Assembly: GCA_910586005.1 (NCBI GenBank)
Contig: CAJUHG010000020.1
Span: 3,134 to 38,155, forward strand
Reading direction: 5' to 3'
DNA length: 35,022 nucleotides
Source of the DNA: an uncultured Lachnospiraceae bacterium
GTDB taxonomy: Bacteria > Bacillota > Clostridia > Lachnospirales > Lachnospiraceae
The position numbers were made by a program, and so were the translations under genes. The notes beneath the pieces are model-generated. The model saw only the letters and a list, made by a program, of their open reading frames with translations. It did no database searches and was not told where the DNA came from. This document shows positions 7,711-16,459 of this stretch, piece by piece; within the stretch, counting starts at the first letter, position 1, and each line of letters starts with the position of its first letter.

Positions 7711-8895
7711 TTGGAAACAAAAACATATCAAATTGTAAGAACAGATGTAAATGAAATGAATAAGAAAATTCGGAGGCACCGAAGAAAAATTTTATTGGGC
7801 ATAATGACTGTGGTAACAGTGATACTAGCTGCTTTAGTGGGATTATATATTTATCTACAGAGCAAAACATATTCTGGATATGAAGTATTAAAATCAGTAA
7901 GTAGGGAAGATTCTGCTGGTACACAATTTGCAGTTTTTAATGGAAATATTTTAAAATATAGTAGAGATGGTGCTTTTTATATAGATGAGAATAATAAGAT
8001 TATTTGGAGTCAAACTTATGAGATGCAATCTCCAATTGTAGACTTTTGTGAAAATTATGCTGTTATTGCAGATGCAAGAGGTGATAGGATTTATATTATG
8101 GATATTACAGGTCCATGTGGAGAAATTAAAACTACTATGCCTATTCAAAGAGTACAGGTTGCAAATCAAGGGACAGTTGCTGTTTTAATGGAACAAGAGG
8201 GAACTGGATATATACAAGTATATGATAGGTTGGGAAAATTTCTAGCAGAAGGAGAAGTTCATACAGAAAATAATGGTTATCCATTAGATCTTACCATATC
8301 AAATGATGGGAAAAAAATGGCAATATCTTTGTTGGATGTAAATGAAGGGAATGTAAAAACTACGATTACATTTTTCAATTTTGATGCCATTGGACAAAAT
8401 GAAATTGATAATATTGTAGGACAATATTCATATTCAGATATGGTATTTCCCAAAATAGAATTTTTAAGCAATAATGTTATGGCAGCATTTGGGAGTCAGA
8501 AAACGGTGATTTTTGAAGGAACTCAAAAACCACAGGCAAAAAAAGAAATTCCTGTGGAAAAAGAAATTCACAGTATCTTTTATAATGATGCATATATTGG
8601 GTTTGTATTTGAAAATGAAAATGCAGATGAATCTTACAATATGCAAGTATATGATTTGCGAGGAGCAAAAGTAATTTCACAAGATTTTAAAATGGAGTAT
8701 CAAGAAATTGGGTTTTTGGAAAATGATGAAGTATGTATTAGAAATGATTTGGAATGTACCATATATACACTTCGTGGAATAGAAAAATACCATGCAAATT
8801 TTGAAAAGGGAATACAGAAAGTCTTAGCTTGCAAGGGACTGATAGATTATATTTTTATATTGGATGGAGAGACACAAAGAGTAAGACTGAAATAG
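7711..8895 (+). CDS. Membrane-anchored beta-propeller-like protein (DUF5711 type)
   Basis: 394 residues if it starts at the TTG at 7711. The only strong ribosome binding site, GGAGGT at 7695-7700, sits 10 bases before that TTG; the longer frame would start inside the site itself. A fallback start is the ATG of MNKKIRRH at 7756. After a basic cytoplasmic tail (NKKIRRHRRK) there is one membrane helix (about 27-50). The outside part is all-beta, with blade-like repeats such as NGNILKYSRDGAFYIDENNK, WSQTYEMQSPIVDF, YAVIADARGDRIYIMD and MQVYDLRGAKVISQD, similar to WD40/PQQ propellers. From memory this matches DUF5711 clostridial proteins (unverified). The CvpA-like gene follows after 10 bases, so the two are translated from one transcript. 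Function unknown, probably an envelope sensor or scaffold. Confidence 0.85.
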   Translation: METKTYQIVRTDVNEMNKKIRRHRRKILLGIMTVVTVILAALVGLYIYLQSKTYSGYEVLKSVSREDSAGTQFAVFNGNILKYSRDGAFYIDENNKIIWSQTYEMQSPIVDFCENYAVIADARGDRIYIMDITGPCGEIKTTMPIQRVQVANQGTVAVLMEQEGTGYIQVYDRLGKFLAEGEVHTENNGYPLDLTISNDGKKMAISLLDVNEGNVKTTITFFNFDAIGQNEIDNIVGQYSYSDMVFPKIEFLSNNVMAAFGSQKTVIFEGTQKPQAKKEIPVEKEIHSIFYNDAYIGFVFENENADESYNMQVYDLRGAKVISQDFKMEYQEIGFLENDEVCIRNDLECTIYTLRGIEKYHANFEKGIQKVLACKGLIDYIFILDGETQRVRLK

Positions 8896-8905
8896 GAGTA
8901 AGAAG

Positions 8906-9604
8906 ATGGATATATTATTAATAGGAGTTCTTATTATTTTGGGGGGTTTTTCATTACATGGATATATTAGAGGAATGGTAAGGGTGATTTATTCTCTAGT
9001 TGCAATTTTTTTGACAATTGGGCTTTCTTCTTTTATCACACCATATACGGAGGATTTTTTAAGAACACAAACGCCTTTGTATAATACAGTTTATGAAAAA
9101 TGTTCAGATATGATACAGTTGAAAATAGAGAAGGAATCAGAAGATACAACACAAAAACAAGAAAATATTACAATCTTTGGAATAGAAATACCTTATGAAA
9201 TTCAAGAATTTTTTTCTAAAGAGATGGTTGGAGAAGCTGGAAATTTTATAGAGAATAGTGGGATATATCAACAAGTGGCGGAACAAGTAGCGGAAGTGGC
9301 ATTACAAAAAATTGCATGGATTATTTCTTTTATAATTGTAATAATTGTGTTAGGTATTTTCATACATGTTCTTGATATTATTTCAAGATTGCCTGGGATT
9401 AATAGTATTAATCATATGGGAGGATTAATAGTGGGATTTATACAAGGTCTTATTATTATTTGGATACTATTTTTTGTTATTACTTTATGTCAGGCAAGTG
9501 TGTGGGGAAACCAACTGATGCTCTCTATTCACAAGAATGTTTTTCTAAAGATGCTTTATGACAATAACCTTATAGAAGAATTGATTTTACAGATTATAAA
9601 ATAA
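8906..9604 (+). CDS. CvpA-family membrane protein
   Basis: 232 residues. N-terminal pair of membrane helices (about 3-19 and 25-45, with the short GYIRGMVRVIYS link typical of CvpA), a soluble stretch of about 85 residues outside, then two more helices (about 138-160 and 171-197) joined by SRLPGINSINHMGGLIVGF, which matches the conserved CvpA segment (LPG...N..LGG..G). In other bacteria CvpA proteins are linked to colicin V secretion, biofilm and envelope stress. The exact role here is unknown. AGGAG lies 7 bases before the ATG, 10 bases after the propeller protein, so these two genes form an operon. Confidence 0.85.
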   Translation: MDILLIGVLIILGGFSLHGYIRGMVRVIYSLVAIFLTIGLSSFITPYTEDFLRTQTPLYNTVYEKCSDMIQLKIEKESEDTTQKQENITIFGIEIPYEIQEFFSKEMVGEAGNFIENSGIYQQVAEQVAEVALQKIAWIISFIIVIIVLGIFIHVLDIISRLPGINSINHMGGLIVGFIQGLIIIWILFFVITLCQASVWGNQLMLSIHKNVFLKMLYDNNLIEELILQIIK

Positions 9605-9685
9605 TTAAATTAAGAATGCTATCAGTAAAAGGTTTTATTTTTATAAAGTTAGTATTTTAAAAAGATATAAGATTTATAGAAACTA

Positions 9686-9694
9686 TGTTATAAT
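9686..9694 (+). promoter_or_regulatory. Extended -10 promoter of the beta-galactosidase gene
   Basis: TG-T-TATAAT is a perfect extended -10 element with no good -35. Predicted start near 9701, leaving an ~87-base leader. No operator-like dyad is obvious in the 183-bp gap. Confidence 0.65.
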
Positions 9695-9787
9695 ATTTTT
9701 AGACATAATAGGACAGAAAAGGTATGATTCTGATACAAAGAGTGAGAAATAACGTTTTTAGGTTGACTAATAAGGAGGTAATATACT

Positions 9788-11809
9788 ATGTGGAAAAAAG
9801 TATGGAATTATGACAAAATTGCTTATGGAGGAGATTATAATCCCGAACAGTGGCCAGAGGAGACTTGGGAAGAGGATATGCGCCTATTAAAGTTAGCACA
9901 TATTAATACTTTGACATTAAATGTATTTTCTTGGGCAGCATTACAACCATCAGAAGATGAATATTGTTTTGATAAGTTAGATAAAATTATGGAATTAGCA
10001 AAAAAACATGGCATGAAGGTATGTCTTGCTACTAGTACTGGAGCACATCCAGCATGGATGGCAAAAAAATATCCTGAAGTTCTACGAACTGGAATTAATG
10101 GTATTAAGCGGAAATTTGGCGCAAGACACAATTCTTGTCCTAATAGTTCTGTATATAGAAAATTTTCTGTAAGATTGGCAGAAAAACTAGCAGAGCGTTA
10201 TAAGGATTATGACAATATGATTGCTTGGCATATTTCAAATGAATATGGTGGGGAATGTTATTGTGAAAATTGTGAAAAGGCATTTCAGATATGGTTAAAA
10301 GAAAAATATCAGACTTTAGATGCGTTAAATCATGCTTGGAATACATCTTTTTGGGGACATACTTTTTATGATTGGGAAGAAATTGTACTGCCAGATTTGC
10401 GCAGTGAACATATGAGTGAGGAAGAAACTACAGCACAGAGTATTAGTATTGATTATCGTAGGTTTAATTCTGAGAGTATTATGGATTGTTTCCGCTTAGA
10501 ATATGAGGCTGTAAAAAAATATACTCCTAATATTCCAGTAACTACAAATCTTATGGGAGCTTATAAACCTTTGGATTATCACAAGTGGGCAAAGTATATG
10601 GATTTTGTTTCTTGGGATAATTATCCTTCCAATGAAGATTCTATTAGTAAGACAGCTTTGAATCATGATTTAATGCGTGGAGTGGGGAGGGGAAAACCCT
10701 TTGTATTAATGGAACAAACACCTAGTCAGCAAAATTGGCAAGCTTTTAATGCTCTAAAACGCCCTGGAGTTATGCGGTTGTGGAGTTATCAAGCAGTTGC
10801 ACATGGTTCTGATGCAGTATTATTTTTTCAGATGAAGCGTAGTATTGGTTCTTGTGAAAAATATCATGGAGCAGTGATTGCTCATGCAGGACATGAACAT
10901 ACAAGAGTATTTAGAGAGGTAACTGAGCTGGGCGCAGAGTTAGAACAGTTAGGGGAAGAAATTTTAGGTTCTACAGGTATTGCTGAAACTGCAATTATAT
11001 TTGACTGGGAAAATTGGTGGGCAATTGAATACTCTGCGGGACCAAGTGTAAATTTAAAATATCATGATGAGGTATTAAAGTATTATACAGCACTTCATAG
11101 TCAAAATATTCCAGTGGATATCGTTTCAGAAGAAGATGATTTGTCTCAGTATAAATTGGTAATTGCACCTATCTTATATATGACAAAACCAGGAGTAGAT
11201 GGGAGGATAAGAGAATTTGTAAAAGCAGGAGGAAGCTTTGTTACTACTTATTTTAGTGGATATGTAGAGGAACATGATTTAGTGATTACAGGAGGTTATC
11301 CAGGAAAATTAAGAGATATTTTAGGCATTTGGGTGGAAGAAAGTGATGCGCTTCCAGAACACAAAAAAAATGGATTTATATATGAAGGTCAAGAATATTC
11401 GGCGGAGCTTCTTTGTGATATTATGCATTTGGAAGGTGCGGAAGTTTTGGCAGAATACAAAGAAGATTTCTATCAAGGAACACCAGTGATTACTTGTAAT
11501 TCATTGGAAAAAGGAAAAGCTTATTATGTGGGAACACGTTCTGATGAAGATTTTTACAATAAGTTTATAGAAAATATTTGTAAAGAACAGCAAATAAAAC
11601 CTGCTGCAAAAGTTCCAAAAGGGATAGAAGCAGTAAAAAGAGTGCGAGAGAAAGAACAATATTTATTCTTCTTAAATCATAATGAAGAAAGTGAAGAAAT
11701 AACGCTATCAGAAGCTGCTATAGATTTACTAACTCAAAAAGAATATCAGAAGGAAGAAACTTTAGTATTGCCAGCAAAAGGAGTTTCTATTCTAAAGAGT
11801 CAGCGCTAA
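9788..11809 (+). CDS. Beta-galactosidase, glycoside hydrolase family 42
   Basis: Hydrolyses terminal beta-D-galactosides; GH42 enzymes often act on plant or human-milk galacto-oligosaccharides rather than lactose. 673 residues, normal for GH42. Begins with the family signature YGGDYNPEQWPEETWEEDM. The acid/base is Glu152 in HISNEYGG and the nucleophile Glu309 in VLMEQTPSQQNW. Cys117, 157, 159 and 162 form the GH42 zinc cluster (RHNSCPNSS and GECYCENCEKAF). The C-terminal trimerisation (A4-type) and beta domains follow. No signal peptide, so it is cytoplasmic and needs an importer, which is not next to it. GGAGG lies 9 bases before the ATG. It is flanked by its own promoter and terminator, so it is monocistronic. 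Confidence 0.96.
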   Translation: MWKKVWNYDKIAYGGDYNPEQWPEETWEEDMRLLKLAHINTLTLNVFSWAALQPSEDEYCFDKLDKIMELAKKHGMKVCLATSTGAHPAWMAKKYPEVLRTGINGIKRKFGARHNSCPNSSVYRKFSVRLAEKLAERYKDYDNMIAWHISNEYGGECYCENCEKAFQIWLKEKYQTLDALNHAWNTSFWGHTFYDWEEIVLPDLRSEHMSEEETTAQSISIDYRRFNSESIMDCFRLEYEAVKKYTPNIPVTTNLMGAYKPLDYHKWAKYMDFVSWDNYPSNEDSISKTALNHDLMRGVGRGKPFVLMEQTPSQQNWQAFNALKRPGVMRLWSYQAVAHGSDAVLFFQMKRSIGSCEKYHGAVIAHAGHEHTRVFREVTELGAELEQLGEEILGSTGIAETAIIFDWENWWAIEYSAGPSVNLKYHDEVLKYYTALHSQNIPVDIVSEEDDLSQYKLVIAPILYMTKPGVDGRIREFVKAGGSFVTTYFSGYVEEHDLVITGGYPGKLRDILGIWVEESDALPEHKKNGFIYEGQEYSAELLCDIMHLEGAEVLAEYKEDFYQGTPVITCNSLEKGKAYYVGTRSDEDFYNKFIENICKEQQIKPAAKVPKGIEAVKRVREKEQYLFFLNHNEESEEITLSEAAIDLLTQKEYQKEETLVLPAKGVSILKSQR

Positions 11810-11896
11810 ATAATTTGTGTGATAGTTAGAAAGAAGATTTGTGAATTATCATTTCTTATCGGTGGCATCATGTCAAATAACTTTGTATCAGAAAAG

Positions 11897-11926
11897 TCCC
11901 TCACCTAAAAGGTGAGGGATATTTTT
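11897..11926 (+). terminator. Terminator of the beta-galactosidase gene
   Basis: Perfect 9-bp GC-rich stem (tccctcacc with ggtgaggga), loop TAAAA, followed by TATTTTTC. Confidence 0.93.
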
Positions 11927-11936
11927 CATTAGAAAG

Positions 11937-12033
11937 TACACTTTGCGCATATTTGATTGTCATGAATTATATGTGCACTTGCACAAAAGCTAGATCTTGC
12001 TTTGCAATTTTGCTCGGCGCGTCAAAGTGTGTA
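11937..12033. repeat. Compact inverted-repeat element with nested stems
   Basis: Outer arms ACACTTTGCGC (11938-11948) and GCG-T-CAAAGTGT (12019-12030) pair over 11 bp with one bulged base. Inside is a second stem TGTGC-ACTT-GCACA (11972-11985) and an AT/GC-patterned section (gctagatcttgctttgcaattttgct). It lies in the 310-bp gap between the beta-galactosidase and the zinc-ribbon protein, past the terminator. It could be a small structured RNA, a miniature repeat element or an extragenic palindrome. The rest of that gap shows nothing else I can name. Confidence 0.5.
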
Positions 12034-12119
12034 ATCTATTTTATATTTAAAAAATAAGAAAAGAGGTGTAGAATATAAAGAAAGATGCGTATGATATAGA
12101 TAAAAGTGAGGTATTTTAG

Positions 12120-14891
12120 ATGATTCTATTAAAAGCAAACAATGAATTGAAAAATGTATTCAGTCGTATGATAAAGACTATGGGGGTCAATGTGGTATGG
12201 TCAGGAAATTTTGTAATATTAAATAATTTTCTGATTTTATCTGGAAATGTTCGTTCTTTGATCTTTAATTTTGATAATCGAAAAGTAATTACCAATGTGA
12301 TTGAGTTGCCAGATAAAGAAAAAGACGTAGAGTCAGTGGGGGAAAATGAAATATTGACAAATGTGCTAAATATGACTTTATATGCATTTGGAAAATGGGG
12401 TGTTATTAAGGGACTTAAAGTAGAAAAGGATTATAGACAGTTAAATGGATTATTTTATACCATTTTAAAAGACATTAAAGTGACACCTGGATTTAGAGAT
12501 GATTATTTTCGATTTTATAAAGACAATCTTCAGATGACCTATGAAGAGGTTGTTCAAGCAGCTTTAGAAGAAGGCAAACGAAAGGCACAAGAGGTAAAAG
12601 AGAAGAAAGAGGAAAAAGAAACAGATACTAAGAGTTTGGGATTATGGCATAAAATACGGTGGATAATGGAAAAGGTTTCTTTTGAAAAAGAAGAGATAGG
12701 AAGTTATGAAAGAAAATCAGCTCGTTTAGGAAATAATTTTTATATTACTGGCTATCGATGTCCTGAATGTCAAAAGAAATTGTATATGGCAGTATACCCG
12801 CAAGGGCAAGAATTTCCAATAGAAACAGAAGAAGGTAGAGTATATCTTGCAAGAAGTTATACTTGTGATAATTGTAATCTTTTTTATACACCAAGACCAG
12901 GAAAGTTGTTGCGAGAAGGAGACAATTATTCTATGAAGTTTGGTAGTGATAAAGAAGCTTATGAAGATTATCAAGACTTGTTAGGAAGTAGGGCAGAACG
13001 AACTTCTAATTATAATTTTAATGAATATGCATCAGAACGTGGAAAACATCAAGTACCTGTTATAGAAAAAGCTTGTGCTAATATGGAACATATGACAGAA
13101 GAGGAGCTTCAAGAGTTAGAAGAAAAAATAGAAGAAGGATTTTATCCACTAATAAAAGCAGAGGCTTATAGGAAAAAGATTAAGAAACTACTCAAAAAAA
13201 AGCAAGAGCAGAGAAGAAAAGCAGAAAAGAAAACAAGAGAAAAAAGTCATTTGTCAAAGGAACAAGCAAAAGGAGAAACTATTTCAGAAAAAAGTAATTT
13301 GCAGAATTTACATACAAACCAAAGTACTTTAAAACAAAAGAATATTTCTCAGAAAAGTAATATAAATGAAGTGGATAAAGAGTATAGTAGAGATATAAAA
13401 GAAGGGAATATTAAGTTAGGAGAAGGAAGTGTAAAAGAAGAAAATATCAGAAAAATAGAAAATAATAAGAAGATAGAGGATAATTCAAAAATAATAGCAT
13501 ATAAGGAAGAGGAATTTATTTCAGAGAAAAATTCTGTCCAAAAAGAAAAATATGCTGCACATATGAAAGTACTGAATCGTATGTCACCAAGACAATTGAG
13601 AGAATTATTAAAACAGATTCAAGCAGATGTGAAATTAGAATGGGAAGACAAAGAAGATTATACCAGACAAGTAAGAAGAGCTTTGGCTCAGAAGGAAGAT
13701 GAAGTAATTCGCCAGAAGGCGGAGAAATGTTTGGATAAGCCATATGGAGTGGTGACACGTGTTATGGAAGAAATTTCTCAATCGGAAGGCTCAGAATCAG
13801 TGAAACAGGAATTGTTAGATTCTTTAGGAAAATTAAGAAAAGAACGAGGACAGCAGGAGGCAGAGCAGTTAATTGCTAGTATGCCTGAAACTATGAATCG
13901 CAACCAGTATCAGATATTTTGTGAGAAGTTGGCCCAATATAAAGAAGCAGATATCTCGGCTTATCAAAAACAACTAGAAGAAAAGCGAAAATTAGCGGAA
14001 ACACAAGAAATTTCTGATCTATTAAGACGTGCGAAAAGAAGTGGTAGATCTGGATTGATCCAGATGCTACAACAATTAAAAGAAGAATTTTCTCCTGAAC
14101 AAGCAGCCTCTGCTATAAAAGAAATTGAGGGTAAAGTTCGAACATTGGATGAACAGGAGATAGAACAGATATGTCCAGATATTAAAAATATGACATTTGA
14201 TGAGGCAGCAGAAGCTTATGAGAAGATTGAGGCAGGCGTATTTTTGCCGGAATTAAAGATAAATACTTTGGGAATGATAGATAAACGTTTAACCAAATTG
14301 AAAATGGATGAATGTGAGTTATTGGTGGAAAAATTAAGAGAAACTCTCAATGGAAAGATAAAAAATCCAGAGAGAATACATTTTTATGAAGTGAGAAAAG
14401 TTATGCGCGGAGAATGGGAACCGAGCGAGGCGGAACTTGTGGCTCGAGCTTTAAATTCCTATGCAGTAGAACGAAGTCGTTATGAATTTCCTATTATAGT
14501 CTGTGATTCTTCTGGAAGAAAAAATGGAAAAGAAGGATTTGTATTAACACCAGATCATATTTTTTATAATAATGCATTTAGTAGTGAGATAATCCCCATC
14601 AGAACTATCAATGAAATATCGGGAAATACAGGGCTTTTAAATAAGGGAATTAATATTTATCAAAAGAGTGGGAAAAAAACAAAAATTCCAGGTGGAATTC
14701 CTGCGAAAGAATTAAGTGTCTTTGCAGGAATTTTAAAAGATTTTGTAGAATATTTACAAGAGAAACCAGAATCTAGAAGTATTTCTTATTTGGCAAAAGA
14801 AAAACATATGGTAAAATGTTGTTATCGCTGTGGATATAGTTATAGAGAAGGAAATATCTGTCCTAAATGTGGAAATCAAGCAAATCAATAA
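12120..14891 (+). CDS. Large protein with two zinc ribbons and a long coiled coil, function unknown
   Basis: 923 residues, no signal peptide or membrane helix. Start supported by GTGAGGT 7 bases upstream. Residues 1-150 form a globular domain I do not recognise (VVWSGNFVILNNFLILSGNV). A treble-clef or ribbon-like zinc site lies at Cys214/217 and Cys249/252 (RCPECQKK ... YTCDNCNLFYTPRPG). Residues 330-770 are very charged, largely helical and coiled-coil, with a Lys/Glu/Asn low-complexity segment around 385-475. About 775-880 resembles a PH-like or YokE-type domain (EFPIIVCDSSGR, EGFVLTPDHIFYNN). The protein ends in a second zinc ribbon, Cys901/904 and Cys914/917 (CYRCGYSY, CPKCGN). The domain style resembles proteins that sense or hold other proteins or nucleic acids in the cytoplasm, but I cannot assign a job. 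Confidence 0.88.
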   Translation: MILLKANNELKNVFSRMIKTMGVNVVWSGNFVILNNFLILSGNVRSLIFNFDNRKVITNVIELPDKEKDVESVGENEILTNVLNMTLYAFGKWGVIKGLKVEKDYRQLNGLFYTILKDIKVTPGFRDDYFRFYKDNLQMTYEEVVQAALEEGKRKAQEVKEKKEEKETDTKSLGLWHKIRWIMEKVSFEKEEIGSYERKSARLGNNFYITGYRCPECQKKLYMAVYPQGQEFPIETEEGRVYLARSYTCDNCNLFYTPRPGKLLREGDNYSMKFGSDKEAYEDYQDLLGSRAERTSNYNFNEYASERGKHQVPVIEKACANMEHMTEEELQELEEKIEEGFYPLIKAEAYRKKIKKLLKKKQEQRRKAEKKTREKSHLSKEQAKGETISEKSNLQNLHTNQSTLKQKNISQKSNINEVDKEYSRDIKEGNIKLGEGSVKEENIRKIENNKKIEDNSKIIAYKEEEFISEKNSVQKEKYAAHMKVLNRMSPRQLRELLKQIQADVKLEWEDKEDYTRQVRRALAQKEDEVIRQKAEKCLDKPYGVVTRVMEEISQSEGSESVKQELLDSLGKLRKERGQQEAEQLIASMPETMNRNQYQIFCEKLAQYKEADISAYQKQLEEKRKLAETQEISDLLRRAKRSGRSGLIQMLQQLKEEFSPEQAASAIKEIEGKVRTLDEQEIEQICPDIKNMTFDEAAEAYEKIEAGVFLPELKINTLGMIDKRLTKLKMDECELLVEKLRETLNGKIKNPERIHFYEVRKVMRGEWEPSEAELVARALNSYAVERSRYEFPIIVCDSSGRKNGKEGFVLTPDHIFYNNAFSSEIIPIRTINEISGNTGLLNKGINIYQKSGKKTKIPGGIPAKELSVFAGILKDFVEYLQEKPESRSISYLAKEKHMVKCCYRCGYSYREGNICPKCGNQANQ

Positions 14892-14911
14892 ATAGAAATA
14901 TATTGCCAAGG

Positions 14912-14979
14912 ATTTTTTCTTCTATAGGAAAAATTTGTGATGCTTTAGTATAAAAGTGTCCTCCTATAGAAGAAAAAAT
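14912..14979. repeat. Perfect 18-bp inverted repeat between convergent genes
   Basis: Arms 14912-14929 (attttttcttctatagga) and 14962-14979 are exact complements, with a 32-nt loop. It lies between the stop of the zinc-ribbon protein and the convergent small gene, where a bidirectional terminator is expected. The T-run is in the first arm and the A-run in the last, the reverse of the usual order, so the RNA stem would end in A residues on both strands. Confidence 0.75.
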
Positions 14980-15007
14980 AATATGAGCACTTGTTCATTT
15001 TGTTCTT

Positions 15008-15268
15008 TCAATTGTTGCGTATCCAATTTCTAAGAGGATTTACCTCTTTTGCTTTTGAAAGAATATCATCTGCTTGATTTCTAAGATATTTACTTAGTTG
15101 TTCTAATTCCTCTGAAGTAAAACCAGAAGATTTTTCAATCTTTCCAGAAGGAACAATTCCTTCTGCATAGTCTTTTCCTCGTTCAAATATTACCCTAACA
15201 ATTTTCTTACCATTTTTTTGTGAAACTAGGCCAGAGTAAGTCATGCGAAATTCTTCTGAGTGTTTCAT
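15008..15268 (-). CDS. Small conserved-looking protein, function unknown
   Basis: 86 residues with AGGGAGGC 7 bases before the ATG, so translation is likely real. The first half is predicted beta (RMTYSGLVSQKNGKKIVRVI FERG as two strands), the second half one helix (TSEELEQLSKYLRNQADDIL). No signal peptide, no Cys, no membrane helix. The residue pattern does not match a family I can name. It is divergent from the patatin-like gene and convergent with the zinc-ribbon gene. An 8-bp dyad lies just upstream of its ribosome binding site. Confidence 0.78.
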   Translation of the reverse strand: MKHSEEFRMTYSGLVSQKNGKKIVRVIFERGKDYAEGIVPSGKIEKSSGFTSEELEQLSKYLRNQADDILSKAKEVNPLRNWIRNN

Positions 15269-15281
15269 AAAAATGCCTCCC

Positions 15282-15302
15282 TTTTGAAAAATACTTTCAA
15301 AA
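15282..15302. promoter_or_regulatory. 8-bp dyad upstream of the small minus-strand gene
   Basis: TTTTGAAA (15282-15289) and TTTCAAAA (15295-15302) with a 5-bp centre lie 14 bases from the start codon at 15268 and overlap the leader. It could be an operator or a weak hairpin. No clear -35/-10 pair is visible on the minus strand beyond a TATTAT-like string. Confidence 0.35.
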
Positions 15303-15379
15303 TATTTCTTATAATATCCCCATAGTGAAAGTGAGGAACTTTAGTTTAATTATAACTTAGAGAAATGCAGAAGGCAATC

Positions 15380-15408
15380 TTGAAATCATGAAAAAAAGCT
15401 GATAGAAT
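15380..15408 (+). promoter_or_regulatory. Promoter of the patatin-like gene
   Basis: TTGAAA (15380-15385), exactly 17 bp, TAGAAT (15403-15408). It ends 42 bases before the ATG at 15451, in the divergent gap. Confidence 0.72.
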
Positions 15409-15450
15409 TTCTATGGCTGTATACAACAGCAAGAAAGGAATGAATGTAAA

Positions 15451-16296
15451 ATGAAATTAGGGATTATCATGGAGGGCGGTGCTAGCCGAACAATATTTAG
15501 CTGCGGCGTCACAGATGTACTTTTAGAGGAAAATATTATGCCAGATTATTTTATTGGTGTTTCTGCAGGCATTGCCTATGGTGTTTCTTATTTATCTAAA
15601 CAGAAAGGAAGAAATCTTGCAATTGCTCAGAAATATATGAGTGATAAACGTTATATGGGAATGAAGCATTTATTGAAAGATAAGAATTTTTATAATATTC
15701 CTTTTGTATTTGATGAGGTACCTAATAAATTAGAAACCTTCGATTATGAAGCTTTTGAGGCTTTTCCAGGAAAGGTGGAAGCATGTGTGACAAATATTCA
15801 TACTGGAAAACCAGAATATTTGGAGGTACCAAGGCATGATGATAGCTTTCAGGTGTTAGTGGCTAGTTGTGCTCTGCCTATTTTGTTTCAACCAGTAAAA
15901 GTAGGAAAGCGTTATTATCTGGATGGAGGGCTTTCTGATTCCATTCCTTATAAACATGCAATTGAAGAGGGGTGTGATAAGAATATTGTTATTCTTACAA
16001 GAGAGCGTGGATATATTAAAAAACCAGAACGTGTGGGAAAGATTTCAAGAAAATTGTATCGAAAATATCCTAAAATTGCAGAGGATTTAAAGAATAGACC
16101 AGAGCAATACAATGCTTGTCTCAAAGAATTAATGGAACGGGAACAGTCTGGAGAAATTTTTGTGATTGCACCAGAAACCACATATGGTATGGGAAGAACA
16201 GAATCTGATCCAGAAAAACTAACGAGACTTTATGAAGAAGGATATCAACAAGCCAAAAAACAGATGGAAGATTTGAAAAAATATTTAGAAAATTAA
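15451..16296 (+). CDS. Patatin-like phospholipase / acyl hydrolase
   Basis: Serine hydrolase of the patatin family (281 residues), cytoplasmic in the absence of a signal peptide. The catalytic dyad is visible: nucleophile Ser38 in GVSAG (36-40) and Asp158 in YYLDGGLSDSIP. The oxyanion loop is MEGGASRTIF (7-16), where patatins have a Gly-rich GGG-type loop; one Gly is Ala-Ser here, as in the YjjU/RssA-like branch. The expected substrate is membrane lipid acyl esters, but none has been shown for this branch. AAAGGAATGA precedes the ATG. The gene has its own promoter and terminator, so it is a single-gene unit. Confidence 0.92.
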   Translation: MKLGIIMEGGASRTIFSCGVTDVLLEENIMPDYFIGVSAGIAYGVSYLSKQKGRNLAIAQKYMSDKRYMGMKHLLKDKNFYNIPFVFDEVPNKLETFDYEAFEAFPGKVEACVTNIHTGKPEYLEVPRHDDSFQVLVASCALPILFQPVKVGKRYYLDGGLSDSIPYKHAIEEGCDKNIVILTRERGYIKKPERVGKISRKLYRKYPKIAEDLKNRPEQYNACLKELMEREQSGEIFVIAPETTYGMGRTESDPEKLTRLYEEGYQQAKKQMEDLKKYLEN

Positions 16297-16322
16297 TTTG
16301 TATAAGATAATTAGAAGAAATT

Positions 16323-16354
16323 CAAGAACGCCAAAGGCGTTCTTGCGTTTGTTT
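16323..16354 (+). terminator. Terminator of the patatin-like gene
   Basis: Perfect 10-bp stem caagaacgcc / ggcgttcttg with a 3-nt loop (aaa), followed by CGTTTGTTT. Confidence 0.9.
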
Positions 16355-16397
16355 ATGCTAAGATAAAGTTAGGATTATTGTCGAACTTGTTCGTAAG

Positions 16398-16459
16398 AAA
16401 GGAGAAGGGGTTGCTGTTCTCCCATAAAAAGAAGATTTTGGCAACCTAAAAATGATATG
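16398..16459 (+). promoter_or_regulatory. Structured leader of sbcD with a displaced Shine-Dalgarno
   Basis: No Shine-Dalgarno lies within 20 bases of the sbcD ATG (16457); the only one, AAAGGAG at 16398-16404, is over 50 bases away. Two hairpins that cannot both form are visible. GGAGAA (16401-16406) with TTCTCC (16417-16422) would hide it. GGTTGC (16409-16414) with GCAACC (16441-16446) would loop out the gap and bring it about 14 bases from the ATG. Confidence 0.5.

Noticed and set aside
16382..16393. LexA (SOS) box ahead of sbcD
   Set aside because: CGAACttGTTCG is a good dyad but has 2 bp between half-sites, not the 4 bp of the Gram-positive consensus GAAC-N4-GTTC. No well-placed promoter overlaps it.
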